From the NCBI GenBank assembly GCA_021781455.1, contig JAJXWV010000035.1, positions 39,706-103,705 on the forward strand: a DNA stretch of 64,000 nt, read 5' to 3'. The notes beneath the pieces were generated by a model that was given only the letters and a program-made list of their open reading frames with translations, was not told the origin of the DNA and did no database searches. Origin of the DNA: Acidobacteriota bacterium (GTDB taxonomy: Bacteria > Acidobacteriota > Thermoanaerobaculia > Gp7-AA8). Position 1 is the first letter of the stretch; each line of letters starts with the position of its first letter. The position numbers and the translations under genes are program-made. Positions 24,237-33,541 of this stretch are shown piece after piece.

Positions 24237-27089
24237 ATGGCCGAGAGCAGTGATTACAAGAAAACCATCAGCCTCCCGCAGACGACCTTTGCGATGAAGG
24301 CCAACCTTCCGCAGAACGAGCCGAAGCGGCTCGAGCGGTGGAACGAGATCGACCTCTACGGCCTGATTCGCCGCAAATCCGAAGGCCGTCCGAAGTTCGT
24401 CCTGCATGACGGGCCTCCCTACGCGAACGGACGCATCCACATCGGGCACGCGCTCAACAAGATCCTCAAGGACTTCGTCGTCAAGTCGAAGAGCATGAGC
24501 GGCTTCGACTCGCCGTACGTCCCGGGATGGGACTGCCATGGCCTGCCGATCGAGCATGCCGTCGACAAGGAGCTCGGCTCGAAGAAGAAGGAGATGTCGG
24601 CGGCGGACTTCCGCCGGGCCTGCCGCGAAACGGCGACGAAGTACATCGACATCCAACGCCAGGACTTCATCCGCCTCGGCGTGCTGGGCGACTGGTTCGA
24701 TCCGTATACGACCATGTCGTACCACTACGAAGCGACGATCGCCCGCGCCCTGGGCCGCTTCATCCAGACCGGCATGGTCTACAAGGGCCTCAAACCGGTG
24801 CACTGGTGCACCTACGACCAGAGTGCGCTGGCGGAGGCCGAGGTCGAGTACAAGGACCACACCTCACCGTCGGTCTACGTCCGGTTCCGCTTGACCGATG
24901 AGTCGGTCAAGAGTCTCGATCTGCCCATCGAGAAGCCTGCGTACGCCGTCATCTGGACGACGACTCCCTGGACGTTGCCCGCGAATCTGGCCATCGCAGT
25001 CAAGCCGGACTACGACTACGCCGTCGTCGAGCACGACGGCGAGAACTTCATCGTCGCCGAGCAGCTGCTGAAGGACGCGGCGCAGAGGTTCGGCTGGCAG
25101 GACTACCATCAGGTCAAGCTTTTCAAGGGCTCGGCATTCGAGTACCTGAAATACCGTCACCCGTTTCTTCCACGCGAGGGAATGTTCGTCCTGGGCGATT
25201 ACGTGACACTCGATGCCGGAACAGGGCTCGTCCACACGGCGCCGGGACACGGTGCCGACGACTTCAACACCGGTCGCAGATACGGGCTGGAAACCTACAC
25301 GCCGGTCAATCATCGCGGCGAGTTCACTCCCGACGTGCCGCTGTGGGCGGGCGTTCACGTGTTCAAGGCGAATCCGATGATCGTCGAGCTGCTCCGCGAG
25401 CGGGGCGTTCTGCTGGCGTCGGAACAGATCACTCACTCGTACCCGCACTGCTGGCGCTGCAAGCACCCGGTCATCTTCCGGGCCACGGAGCAGTGGTTCA
25501 TCTCGATGGACACGCCGGACAAGGAAAGCGGCCGAGCGCTGCGGCCGCGCGCGCTCCAGCAGGTCCATCAGGTGAAATGGCACCCTACGTGGGGTGAAGA
25601 GCGGATGGCGCTGATGGTCGAGAACCGTCCCGACTGGTGCATCTCGCGCCAGCGGCTGTGGGGCGTGCCGATCACCGTGCTGTACTGCGAGAAGTGCAAC
25701 GAGACCATGACCACGCCGGAGTTCTTCGAGCGGGTCACGACACTGTTCGAGGCCGAAGGCGCGGACGCCTGGTTCGAGCATGCGCCGGCGGACTTCCTCC
25801 CGCCCGGAGCGAAGTGCGCGTGCGGCAGCGACAGCTTCCGCAAGGAGAGCGACATTCTCGACGTCTGGTTCGACTCCGGCTCTTCGCACATCGCCGTGCT
25901 GCAAAGCCGCCCCGACCTGACCTGGCCCGCGGCCGTCTACCTCGAAGGCCACGACCAGCATCGCGGCTGGTTCCAGTCGTCGCTGCTCATCGGGACCGGC
26001 ATCGAAGGATCCGCGCCCTTCAAGGAGGTCGTGACCTGCGGGTTCATCATGAACGAGTCGGGTGACAAGCTCTCGAAATCCTCGGGCAACGCGCTTTCAC
26101 CGCAGGACGTGATCAAGCAGAGCGGCGCCGACATCATCCGCCTCTGGGTAGCGACCATCGACTATCGCGACGACATGATCTTCGGCAAGGACATCATCTC
26201 GAAGATCAGCGAAGCCTATCGGAAGATCCGGAACACGGCGCGCTACCTTCTGGCCAACATGGGCGACGAGCTCATCGCGCCGGGAGCGGTGTTCGATCCG
26301 GCGAAGGACGCATTGCCCTTCGATCAGCTGCTGGACGTCGACAAGTGGATTCTCGATCGCGCTGCGCGAGCGTTCGCACGCTGCCGCGAAGCGTACGACG
26401 ACTACGAATTCCACGTCGTGCACCATCGCATCCTGGAGCTCTGCACGGTGCACCTGTCGTCGATCTATCTCGACCTGTCGAAGGACACCATGTACTGCGA
26501 TACTCCCGCCTCGCCTGCGCGGCGGAGTGCGCAGACGGCGATGTACACGATCCTGCGCGGCCTGGTGGCCGTGCTTGCGCCGATTCTGTCGTTCACGGCC
26601 GAGGAGATCTACGAGGCCATGCCGGGAACGAAGGAAGCGTCGGTGCACCTCACCGACTTCCCGGACCTGAAGCCGCTGCTCTCCGACGCCGAAGAGATGG
26701 CGTGGGATCGGATCCTGGCTCTGCGCGACGAGGTCACGAAGGTGCTCGAGCGGGCGCGTGCTGAGCGGCAGATCGGCCAGTCACTCGAAGCCGACGTCAC
26801 GCTCTACACCGACGTGCCGCGGGACGACATCTTCGGCAGGCTCGACATCGACCTGGCCAAGGTCTTCATCGTTTCGCATGTCGACCTTCGCCCTCTCGCC
26901 AGTTTCACGGGCGAGGCCGTGGAGGTGCGTGGGCTGGGAACGATCGGCATCGCCATGTCGGCGGCGCGCGGCCTCAAGTGCGGCCGCTGCTGGCAGTACC
27001 GGGAAGAGGTCGCCGAGGAGGGCGGCCTGTGTGGGCGCTGCGCCCCCGTGGTGGCCGCGCTGGCCGTGCCCGAAGCGCCGGCCGTCTAG
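24237..27089 (+). CDS. ileS: Isoleucyl-tRNA synthetase
   Basis: A 950-residue class I synthetase charging tRNA-Ile. Landmarks in order: [16 protein letters not shown] (HIGH signature, about residue 65), the CP1 editing domain with [11 protein letters not shown] and [15 protein letters not shown], the KMSKS-type loop as KLSKSSGN, and a C-terminal zinc ribbon CGRCWQY...CGRC. Length and domain order are normal for the bacterial IleS1 type. The frame opens at 24216, but MAESSDYK at 24237 was chosen as the usual N-terminus. Confidence 0.97.
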   Translation: MAESSDYKKTISLPQTTFAMKANLPQNEPKRLERWNEIDLYGLIRRKSEGRPKFVLHDGPPYANGRIHIGHALNKILKDFVVKSKSMSGFDSPYVPGWDCHGLPIEHAVDKELGSKKKEMSAADFRRACRETATKYIDIQRQDFIRLGVLGDWFDPYTTMSYHYEATIARALGRFIQTGMVYKGLKPVHWCTYDQSALAEAEVEYKDHTSPSVYVRFRLTDESVKSLDLPIEKPAYAVIWTTTPWTLPANLAIAVKPDYDYAVVEHDGENFIVAEQLLKDAAQRFGWQDYHQVKLFKGSAFEYLKYRHPFLPREGMFVLGDYVTLDAGTGLVHTAPGHGADDFNTGRRYGLETYTPVNHRGEFTPDVPLWAGVHVFKANPMIVELLRERGVLLASEQITHSYPHCWRCKHPVIFRATEQWFISMDTPDKESGRALRPRALQQVHQVKWHPTWGEERMALMVENRPDWCISRQRLWGVPITVLYCEKCNETMTTPEFFERVTTLFEAEGADAWFEHAPADFLPPGAKCACGSDSFRKESDILDVWFDSGSSHIAVLQSRPDLTWPAAVYLEGHDQHRGWFQSSLLIGTGIEGSAPFKEVVTCGFIMNESGDKLSKSSGNALSPQDVIKQSGADIIRLWVATIDYRDDMIFGKDIISKISEAYRKIRNTARYLLANMGDELIAPGAVFDPAKDALPFDQLLDVDKWILDRAARAFARCREAYDDYEFHVVHHRILELCTVHLSSIYLDLSKDTMYCDTPASPARRSAQTAMYTILRGLVAVLAPILSFTAEEIYEAMPGTKEASVHLTDFPDLKPLLSDAEEMAWDRILALRDEVTKVLERARAERQIGQSLEADVTLYTDVPRDDIFGRLDIDLAKVFIVSHVDLRPLASFTGEAVEVRGLGTIGIAMSAARGLKCGRCWQYREEVAEEGGLCGRCAPVVAALAVPEAPAV

Positions 27090-27140
27090 GAGTGCCGGCA
27101 TCCTGCCGGCCGGTCGCCGGGCTTCCAGCCCGGCGACTTC
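27090..27140. repeat. REP-like palindromes after ileS
   Basis: Directly after the ileS stop are two adjacent hairpins: GCCGGCATCCTGCCGGC (27094-27110) and CGCCGGGCTTCCAGCCCGGCG (27116-27136). They could act as a terminator-like 3' end and are related in design to the palindromes at 59036-59187 and 63777-63884. Confidence 0.7.
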
Positions 27141-27206
27141 CGCCCCCAATCCATTCGTCGGCAAGCTGCGTGCTAGAGTAATCGTTCATCGATAAGGAGG
27201 CCGGCC

Positions 27207-27542
27207 ATGCCGATCAAATCGAAGGTCGTGAAGAAGGCGGCGAAGAGAGCCCTGAAGTCCGGCAAGAGAGCCGTGGAAGACGCCATGGAAGCGGCCGGCG
27301 ATTACGCCAGGCCGCGCATCAAGGCGCTGAAGAAGGCTGCGAAGCCGAAGATCAAGCAATTCAAGAAGGCCGCCGCACCGAAGATCAAACAGCTCAGGAA
27401 GGCCACCGCACCGCGCGTCAAAGCGGTGAAGAAGGCCGCTGCCGACGCGCTGGAAGTCGGCATGGAGCAGGCCCGGGAGCTCGTGAAGGACGCACTCGAG
27501 GCTTCTTCCCGGAAGCTGAAGAAGACGGCGAAGTCGATGTAG
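27207..27542 (+). CDS. Histone-like lysine-rich protein with four 11-residue repeats
   Basis: A 111-residue basic protein with 26 Lys and 8 Arg by my count. Residues 36-79 are four tandem 11-residue units of the form P-[RK]-[IV]-K-x-x-[KR]-K-A-x-x, starting at P36, P47, P58 and P69. The flanks (18-34 and 80-100) are amphipathic and contain acidic residues. A strong AAGGAGG lies 8 bases before the ATG, so expression may be high. Nucleoid DNA or RNA binding, as in histone-H1-like or AlgP-type bacterial proteins, is likely but not shown. Confidence 0.7.
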   Translation: MPIKSKVVKKAAKRALKSGKRAVEDAMEAAGDYARPRIKALKKAAKPKIKQFKKAAAPKIKQLRKATAPRVKAVKKAAADALEVGMEQARELVKDALEASSRKLKKTAKSM

Positions 27543-27550
27543 ACGACGGC

Positions 27551-27621
27551 GGGTAGCGAGTAGCGTGTAGCGGGTAGGACGCGGCTCCTCCCTGCCCGCT
27601 ACTCGCCGCCCGCTACTCGCT
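27551..27621. repeat. Paired heptamer element, GGGTAGC class
   Basis: The left arm (27551-27578) has GGGTAGC, GAGTAGC, GTGTAGC and GGGTAGG. The right arm (about 27594-27621) has GCTACTC units alternating with GCCGCCC. It fills the gap between the lysine-rich protein and the PHP gene and ends three bases before the PHP start. Confidence 0.88.
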
Positions 27622-27624
27622 TGT

Positions 27625-28440
27625 ATGCGCCTCGCCGATCTTCACCTCCACACCCTGCACTCCGACAGCACGCGTCCGGCGCGCGAGGTGATCGACCTCG
27701 CGCGCGAGCACGGCCTCGACATCGTCGCCATCAGCGACCACGACAACACCGCCGCCTATTTCGAGATCAAGCCCTACGCCGACGACCGCGGCGTGTTGCT
27801 CGTTCCAGCCATCGAGCTCTCCTGTGGCTACGAAGGCACCGACGTGCACCTCCTGGCTTACGCGTTCGACATCTTCGACGAGAGGATCGACAACCGTCTG
27901 CGCACGTTCCGTGAAGCTCGCTTCCGTCGGGGCATTCAGATCGTCGAAAAGCTCCGCGGCCTCGGCTGTGACGTCAGCGCGGAGCGCGTCGCGCAGCTCG
28001 CCGGCGGAGGCGCCCTGGGGCGACCACACGTCGCCCGCGCTCTGGTTGAAGCCGGTCATGCGACATCGGTCTCCGATGCCTTCGACAAGTTTCTCGGCAC
28101 CGGCAGGCCCGCCTACGTCGAGAAGGCGCGCTTCTCGATTCCCGAAGCCGTGCAGCTGATTCACGAGAGCGACGGCATCCTGTCGATCGCCCATCCCACC
28201 CTCTACCGCGACCACGAGCGGATCGTCCCCGAGCTCCTCGATTTCGGCATCGATGCCGTGGAGGTGTTCCACCCCGATGTCGACGAGGAGAACCGCGAGC
28301 GTTACCGGAACCTGGCGCGCTTCCGCGGGAAATTCGTGACCGGCGGATCCGACGACCACGGCGCAGCCAAGGAGGTGGAGACGATCGGCAGCATCAAAGT
28401 GCCGGAGTCGCTCATCGGCCCGATCCTGGAACGGGTGTGA
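27625..28440 (+). CDS. PHP-domain phosphoesterase
   Basis: A 271-residue PHP protein. Metal-binding blocks are visible: DLHLHTLHSD (about residues 5-14), ISDHDN (about 41-46), PAIELSC, IAHPTLY, and GSDDHG near residue 247. This set matches the YciV/RNase AM-like group, which hydrolyses 3',5'-nucleoside bisphosphates or trims short RNA 5' ends. The start is the first ATG after the preceding repeat. The TGA stop merges into the next GTCCTGA array, 70 bases before the following start. Confidence 0.88.
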   Translation: MRLADLHLHTLHSDSTRPAREVIDLAREHGLDIVAISDHDNTAAYFEIKPYADDRGVLLVPAIELSCGYEGTDVHLLAYAFDIFDERIDNRLRTFREARFRRGIQIVEKLRGLGCDVSAERVAQLAGGGALGRPHVARALVEAGHATSVSDAFDKFLGTGRPAYVEKARFSIPEAVQLIHESDGILSIAHPTLYRDHERIVPELLDFGIDAVEVFHPDVDEENRERYRNLARFRGKFVTGGSDDHGAAKEVETIGSIKVPESLIGPILERV

Positions 28441-28504
28441 GTCCTGAGTCCTGAGTGTTGAGTCCTGAGCTCGGAACTGCCACCTCAGGACTCAGGACTC
28501 AGGA
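28441..28504. repeat. Paired heptamer element, GTCCTGA class
   Basis: The left arm (28441-28468) has four units (one GTGTTGA variant) and begins directly at the PHP stop codon. The right arm (28484-28504) has three CTCAGGA units. The last unit's AGGA lies five bases before the ATG of the next gene and is the only Shine-Dalgarno-like sequence there. Confidence 0.92.
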
Positions 28505-28509
28505 CTCTG

Positions 28510-29727
28510 ATGGTTCGCCTTCTGTTCGCGCTGTTCGTCCTGCTCGCCCTTCTCGGCGACGCGCGGATCTTCCTGTTCATTCTCAATCGGGTCGTGTTCG
28601 GCAGTCATCGACATGAGAAGAACCCGTGGACATTCCTGATCTTTGCCGCGCCGCCGCTGCTTCTGCTGCTGACGCTGCTGTTCTGGCCGTTGAACCTCTT
28701 CATCGCGCGGCTGATGTCGACGCGCCTGGTGGAGCGCATCGCTCCCGCCCGCGCGGAGTCGGTGCTCTGGTCAGCCGACGTGGCGAAGATCGGCGCCGTC
28801 TGGCTCATCGCCGCTTCTGCCGTGGGACTGCTCTGGGTCGTGGAGCGCGCACACGCGCTTGGCGTCCGAGAGCTGCCGCTCTCCGGCATCGAGACGTTGC
28901 CTTCGCGTGTCGTCCGGCTGCGCCGCGCGCACATTCCCTTCCGATCGCTGCAGCGGTTAGGCGCGCACAACGACGTCTACGACATCGAGGTGACGCGGAG
29001 CGAGGTCTTCGTCGACGACCTGCCCGACTCGTTTGACGGATATCGCATCGCGTTTCTCACCGACACGCACGTAGCCCGCTTTGTCCGCCGCGCCTTCTAT
29101 CGCGCGGTGCTCGAACAGGTCCGGGACTTCGCGCCTGACCTGGTGCTTTTCGGCGGCGACTTCGTCTCCTGGCACCGCGACATCCCCCTGGCTGCCGATC
29201 TCCTCACGGCCGGCCTGCAACCGCGCGACGGCATCTTCGCGGTGCTCGGCAACCACGACTACTGGACGGGCGCAAAAGAAGTCATCGACGCGTTTGGCGC
29301 GCGCGGCGTGCAGTTCCTGGTCAACCGCTCGGTCAGGCTCCGCCGCGGGTCGGACACGCTCACACTCGCAGGCATCGACGAGGTCTACCGCGGAGAGCCG
29401 GACGTCGGCACCGCACTGTCGGGCCTCGATCCACATGAGCCCTGCATCGGTGCCAGCCATCATCCCGACATCATCGACCTGCTCGACGGACGCCGCATCG
29501 ACCTCCTGCTCTGCGGTCACACGCACGGAGGCCAGATCCGCCTGCCGTTCTTCGGAGCGGTCGTGGTCCCCTCGCGGCACGAAGGAGAGTTCGCTTCAGG
29601 ATTTCACCGCGTGCGCAGTGTGTTGATGTACGTCAGCCGCGGCATCGGCGCCATCCCGCCGATCCGCATCCTCTGCCGGCCGGAAGTGGCAACGTTCGTT
29701 CTGCGCAGCGGGAAGAGAAGCAACTGA
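28510..29727 (+). CDS. Membrane-anchored calcineurin-like metallophosphoesterase
   Basis: A 405-residue protein. Three hydrophobic segments lie in the first 120 residues (about 3-25, 43-65 and 95-115). The catalytic domain follows from about residue 180 with the five metallophosphoesterase motifs: TDTHVA (DxH), GGDFVSW, GNHDYW, ASHHPD and GHTHGGQ. The closest known group is YkuE/YaeI-like, including enzymes acting on UDP-2,3-diacylglucosamine or on nucleotides at the membrane. The substrate is not evident. It may share a transcript with the PHP phosphoesterase upstream. Confidence 0.88.
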   Translation: MVRLLFALFVLLALLGDARIFLFILNRVVFGSHRHEKNPWTFLIFAAPPLLLLLTLLFWPLNLFIARLMSTRLVERIAPARAESVLWSADVAKIGAVWLIAASAVGLLWVVERAHALGVRELPLSGIETLPSRVVRLRRAHIPFRSLQRLGAHNDVYDIEVTRSEVFVDDLPDSFDGYRIAFLTDTHVARFVRRAFYRAVLEQVRDFAPDLVLFGGDFVSWHRDIPLAADLLTAGLQPRDGIFAVLGNHDYWTGAKEVIDAFGARGVQFLVNRSVRLRRGSDTLTLAGIDEVYRGEPDVGTALSGLDPHEPCIGASHHPDIIDLLDGRRIDLLLCGHTHGGQIRLPFFGAVVVPSRHEGEFASGFHRVRSVLMYVSRGIGAIPPIRILCRPEVATFVLRSGKRSN

Positions 29728-29731
29728 GCGC

Positions 29732-29854
29732 GGTCACCGGGTCACCGGGTCACCGGGTCACCGGGTCACCGGGGGGGGGACGATCGATTCGACACCGAGG
29801 TCACCCTTTGACCTGGTGACACGGTGACCTGGTGACCCGGTGACCTGGTGACCC
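29732..29854. repeat. Paired octamer element, GGTCACCG class
   Basis: The left arm (29732-29771) has five perfect GGTCACCG octamers. The right arm (29807-29854) has about six units of the GGTGACC type. The loop contains a run of nine G (29771-29779). The unit is itself nearly palindromic, so each arm could also fold alone. Confidence 0.9.
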
Positions 29855-29866
29855 CGAACAACCCAA

Positions 29867-30802
29867 ATGTCAAGCCTCTCCACCATCTGGCCCGAGATCG
29901 ATCGCACCGCGCGTGCGAGCGGCGCCCTGCACGTCGGCGCGAGCGATCTCAGCGATGCGCACGCGGCGCGGTTCGACGAGTGGATCGAGGGCGGCCACCA
30001 CGCCACGATGGGATATCTGGCGAAAAACCGCGCCATTCGCAGCGATCCGCACACGCGCTTTCCGTGGGCTCGGTCGGTCGTCGTGATCCTCGTTCCGTAT
30101 GCGGCCGAGCGCCCGGAGGCTCCGGAAGGTGCGCTCTCCCATGCCATCGCGCGTTGCGCCCTGGGCGACGATTACCACGAGGTCCTCGACCGAATGCTCC
30201 GCGCGGTGGAATCGACGATCGGCAGGCTGGCCCCCGGCGCGAAGACCTGGCGTTACGTGGACACCGGTCCGCTGTCCGACCGCCTCTTCGCCGCGCAGGC
30301 CGGCCTCGGCTGGATCGCGAAGAACAGCATGCTCATCAACGAGCAGGACGGATCGTACTTCTTCATCGGAACCCTGCTGACGTCGCTCGAGAACGACATC
30401 ACCACCGTGGCGGCCGCCGACCGTTGCGGAACCTGCACCCGCTGCATCGACGCGTGCCCGACCCGGGCCATCCTGCCGAACCGCTCGGTCGCGTCGGAGC
30501 TCTGCATCAGCTATGCGACGATCGAGCACCGCGGCCCGCTCGATGCGGAGCTGGCCGGACACCTCGAGGGAAACGCGTTCGGCTGCGACATCTGCCAGGA
30601 AGTCTGCCCCTGGAACGAAGGCCGGCCACCCGCGCCGCATCCCGCGTTCGTGCCGCGCGGCGAGTACCGGGCCACCCCGCTCACCGATCTGCTGCGCTTC
30701 TCACAAGCCGATTTCTCGGCGCTGTTCCGCCGGAGTGCCGTCAAACGCGCGAAACTCACCGGGATGCAGAGGAACGTCGAGGCAGTGGTGAAGAAGAATT
30801 GA
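29867..30802 (+). CDS. queG: Epoxyqueuosine reductase
   Basis: QueG reduces epoxyqueuosine in tRNA to queuosine, using cobalamin and two [4Fe-4S] clusters. The 311-residue length is slightly short but normal for the group. Both ferredoxin-type clusters are complete: CGTCTRCIDACPT and CDICQEVCPW. Family blocks RYVDTGPLSDR and GLGWIAKNSMLI are present. The ATG lies just after a GGTGACC array and lacks a clear Shine-Dalgarno. The earlier pathway enzyme QueD is at 1248. It is convergent with the PilZ gene, with only three bases between them. Confidence 0.93.
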   Translation: MSSLSTIWPEIDRTARASGALHVGASDLSDAHAARFDEWIEGGHHATMGYLAKNRAIRSDPHTRFPWARSVVVILVPYAAERPEAPEGALSHAIARCALGDDYHEVLDRMLRAVESTIGRLAPGAKTWRYVDTGPLSDRLFAAQAGLGWIAKNSMLINEQDGSYFFIGTLLTSLENDITTVAAADRCGTCTRCIDACPTRAILPNRSVASELCISYATIEHRGPLDAELAGHLEGNAFGCDICQEVCPWNEGRPPAPHPAFVPRGEYRATPLTDLLRFSQADFSALFRRSAVKRAKLTGMQRNVEAVVKKN

Positions 30803-30805
30803 AGC

Positions 30806-31840
30806 TCACTCGCCTTCCCGCAGATCGAACGCTCGACCGACGATCGACGGATCGATGCTCCGGTCGAGGTACTCCCAGACGGCCAGCGCGTCGGGATGAT
30901 TGGCGATCGGCGGCGCGACGGAGCGCGTCGCGGGATCCTGGATCACGAGCCGCGCCCGACGGTACCAATGGAACGCTTCTTCCGGATTGAGGCGCAGCTC
31001 CTCGCGAACGCCCTGGATGAGGAGGTACTGCTCGACCGGAATGCCCGAAGCCTCGATGTTCCGGTAGGAGGGAGCGAGCTGGCGGGCACGAGCGCGGAGG
31101 ATCTTCAACTTCAGGCCAAGGGATTTCGTGTCCAGCAGGGCGCGATTGAGCTGGGAGAGTTGCCCGATGACCAGTCGCAGTTGCTCCGGCTTCTCATCGA
31201 TGGCCAGCCCCGAGTGGTATCGCCTGGCCTCGCCGCTCACCGATTTGAGCTTCGACCAGATCACCCGTGAAGAGGCGATGACCTCCATGTCCGATGCCGG
31301 GACGCGGAACGTCAGCTTCTCGACCAGTCCTGGAGGAAGGTGGTCGTTGGTGCCTACGCGCGCCCCTCGTGCGGAAAGGTCGTCGATCTGCAGCGGCACG
31401 CGCCCGAACGTTCCGTCCATCGCCGGAACGACGAAGAAGCGATCCGTCGAGCGCAGCTCTTCGATTCGATGGGAACGCTTCGATGAATCGAGCTGCGCCA
31501 GGAGCGAGTTGATGACGTCGGTCGGGCCGTAGATGCGGGTCCCCGAGAGATAGGCGCCGTCTGCCGATCCGTCGGGTTGTGACCAGATGACCATCGCTTC
31601 GAGGGCGATCGGCCGCGGAGTCCCCGGTACCGTCACTCTCAGAACGGCCTTCGTCCCTGTCTCGAGCCTGGTCTCGTGACGGAATCGCGCGCCCTGGAGC
31701 GAGATATCGCAGATCGAGACGGCCGAGGAGCCAAAGACCGCTCCCAATGGCGGAGCGATCAGATACCGCTCGGCGGTCCGGAGAGTTCGTGCGGCGTCGA
31801 GCATGTGGTGCCCGAAGCTTACGCGTGGTTGGGCAGCCAT
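30806..31840 (-). CDS. Tandem PilZ-domain protein
   Basis: A 344-residue protein with two PilZ-like domains. The first (about 20-115) has CDISLQGARF and the second (about 130-235) has IDDLSARGARV, both matching the D/NxSxxG motif that binds cyclic di-GMP. Each is preceded by an arginine-containing segment (ERYLIAP and TDRFFVVP), but the full RxxxR is not clear in the first. The last 110 residues are helical without a known domain. A start at 31804 (MLDAART) is an alternative. It is likely a c-di-GMP-responsive regulator of unknown target. Confidence 0.72.
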   Translation of the reverse strand: MAAQPRVSFGHHMLDAARTLRTAERYLIAPPLGAVFGSSAVSICDISLQGARFRHETRLETGTKAVLRVTVPGTPRPIALEAMVIWSQPDGSADGAYLSGTRIYGPTDVINSLLAQLDSSKRSHRIEELRSTDRFFVVPAMDGTFGRVPLQIDDLSARGARVGTNDHLPPGLVEKLTFRVPASDMEVIASSRVIWSKLKSVSGEARRYHSGLAIDEKPEQLRLVIGQLSQLNRALLDTKSLGLKLKILRARARQLAPSYRNIEASGIPVEQYLLIQGVREELRLNPEEAFHWYRRARLVIQDPATRSVAPPIANHPDALAVWEYLDRSIDPSIVGRAFDLREGE

Positions 31841-32040
31841 TCAATTGCAGGGCTCGCCGTATGGAAGTCCTTACGTCGCCGGGACTTCGACCACGGGCCG
31901 GCGAGACGGCCCCGATCACTTCCGCGGAAATCGAGCTCGAGACGTGGTCGCGAACCGCCAGGCAACCCCTCACCACGCGGTGAAACGTCGATGGAAGACA
32001 CCGACGTTTTTCGATGGTGCTCTTGCGCCGCCTCAAATGA

Positions 32041-32065
32041 AAAGCGGGCGCCGGAGCGCCCGCCT
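32041..32065 (-). terminator. Rho-independent terminator of the thiolase gene
   Basis: A perfect 8-bp stem GCGGGCGC/GCGCCCGC (32044-32051 and 32056-32063) with a four-base loop, followed on the minus strand by TTTTCATTT. It lies 25 bases beyond the stop of the minus-strand thiolase gene. Confidence 0.8.
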
Positions 32066-32087
32066 TCCATTCGCTGGAACCGGTCTT

Positions 32088-33266
32088 TCAGAACCGCTCG
32101 ACGATCATGGCCGCGGCCTCGCCGCCGCCGATGCAGATCGCCGCCATGCCGCGCTTCTTTCCGGTCTGCTCGAGAGCGCTGAGCAGAGTCACCAGGATGC
32201 GCGCGCCGCTCGCGCCGATCGGATGCCCGAGAGCCACCGCGCCGCCGAAGATGTTCATCTTCTCGCGGCTGATGTTCGCGTCCTTCATGGCCGCCATGGC
32301 CACGACGGCGAAGGCCTCGTTGACTTCGACGAGGTCGATGTCCTCGATCTTCATCTTTGCGCGGCGCAAGGCGATCTCGATGGCCTTGGCCGGTGCCGTG
32401 GTGAACCACTCCGGCTCCTGGGCCGCCGAAGCCTGCGAGATGATCCGCGCGATCGGCTGGAGATTGTTCTTCTGTGCGAACTCGGCGGAAGTGACGACCA
32501 GGGCCGCAGCGCCGTCGTTGATCTTCGACGAGTTCGCAGCGGTGACGGTGCCACCTTCCTTGAGGAAGGCCGGCTTGAGCTTGCCCATCTTGTCCAGAGG
32601 CGCCGCAAAGGGTTCTTCGTCGTCGACCACGACGGTCTTCCCCTTCTTGCCTTCGATCTCGACGACGGCGATCTCCTTCTTGAACTTGCCGGTCTTGATC
32701 GCGTCCTGGGCGCGGCGGTACGACTCGAGCGAGAACTCGTCCTGCTCCTCGCGGGTGAACTTGTACTTCGCCACGCAGGTCTCGGCGCAGTTGCCCATGT
32801 GCTTGTCGCCGTACGGGTCCCACAGACCATCGTGGATCATGATGTCCACGAGCTTGCCCGGGCCCATGCGATATCCGGTGCGCGCCTGGGTCAGTGCGTA
32901 AGGGGCGTTGGACATCGACTCCATGCCCCCGGCCACGGCGATGTCGTATTCATCGCAGCGGATGTCGTTGGCGGCGTACATGACGGCCTTCAACCCCGAG
33001 CCGCAGACCTTGTTCACCGTGACTGCGCCGGCGGAAACCGGAATGCCTGCGTAGATGCCGGCCTGTCGGGCCGGCGCCTGTCCCTCCGCGGCCTGCAGGA
33101 CGTTGCCCATGATCACCTGCTCGATGCGGTCGGCGGAAACGCGGGAGTTCTCGAGGGCGCATTTGATGGCAATGGCGCCGAGCCGCGGCGCCGGAACGGC
33201 GGCAAGTGTGCCGAGGAAGGACCCGATCGGCGTGCGCGCGCCGCCGAGAATCACGATTTCTTTCAT
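32088..33266 (-). CDS. Acetyl-CoA acetyltransferase (thiolase), copy 1
   Basis: A 392-residue thiolase II. The acylated Cys is in NKVCGSGLKAV (about residue 88). The C-terminal catalytic segments are VNEAFAVVAM, GGAVALGHPIGASGARI and the general-base Cys in CIGGGEAAAM. This pattern fits biosynthetic acetoacetyl-CoA thiolases (PhaA/AtoB). AAGGAG precedes the ATG, and a strong terminator follows the stop, so it is a single-gene unit. It is divergent from the lysine 6-transaminase gene, which could point to shared control of amino-acid or butyrate-type catabolism. A second thiolase is at 56751. Confidence 0.92.
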   Translation of the reverse strand: MKEIVILGGARTPIGSFLGTLAAVPAPRLGAIAIKCALENSRVSADRIEQVIMGNVLQAAEGQAPARQAGIYAGIPVSAGAVTVNKVCGSGLKAVMYAANDIRCDEYDIAVAGGMESMSNAPYALTQARTGYRMGPGKLVDIMIHDGLWDPYGDKHMGNCAETCVAKYKFTREEQDEFSLESYRRAQDAIKTGKFKKEIAVVEIEGKKGKTVVVDDEEPFAAPLDKMGKLKPAFLKEGGTVTAANSSKINDGAAALVVTSAEFAQKNNLQPIARIISQASAAQEPEWFTTAPAKAIEIALRRAKMKIEDIDLVEVNEAFAVVAMAAMKDANISREKMNIFGGAVALGHPIGASGARILVTLLSALEQTGKKRGMAAICIGGGEAAAMIVERF

Positions 33267-33541
33267 CAGAAAAGCTCCTTGCAGTGAACGCGATTTGCGG
33301 AGTTGACCGGTTGCAGCACACCTAACGCCTGAAACGGAGCAACAATTCAGTAACTCACGTCACGCAGCGATGGTGGTGAAGTGAACCATCGACCTGAGCC
33401 GTCGGCGTTCAGAGCCGCCTTGGGATAAGATGACGGCCTCGCGAATGAGACAACTGTCCCGCGACAGCTGTCAACCGTAAGAGTGAAATCGGCAGCCGCC
33501 CCCGGCCCGATTTCCGCAATTCAAAAATCACAGGAGTTTTC

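Noticed and set aside
29771..29779. Run of nine G as a G-quadruplex or slippage site
   Set aside because: It is a single run in the loop of a repeat element; one run alone cannot form an intramolecular quadruplex, and it may be a sequencing-length uncertainty.
31803..33287. 494-codon open frame on the plus strand
   Set aside because: It is antisense to the thiolase gene and its terminator; no family match.
33267..33541. Riboswitch or regulatory RNA in the 275-base divergent gap before the lysine transaminase
   Set aside because: I looked for a lysine riboswitch or clear hairpin with a T-run and saw neither; only the AGGAG before the start is evident.
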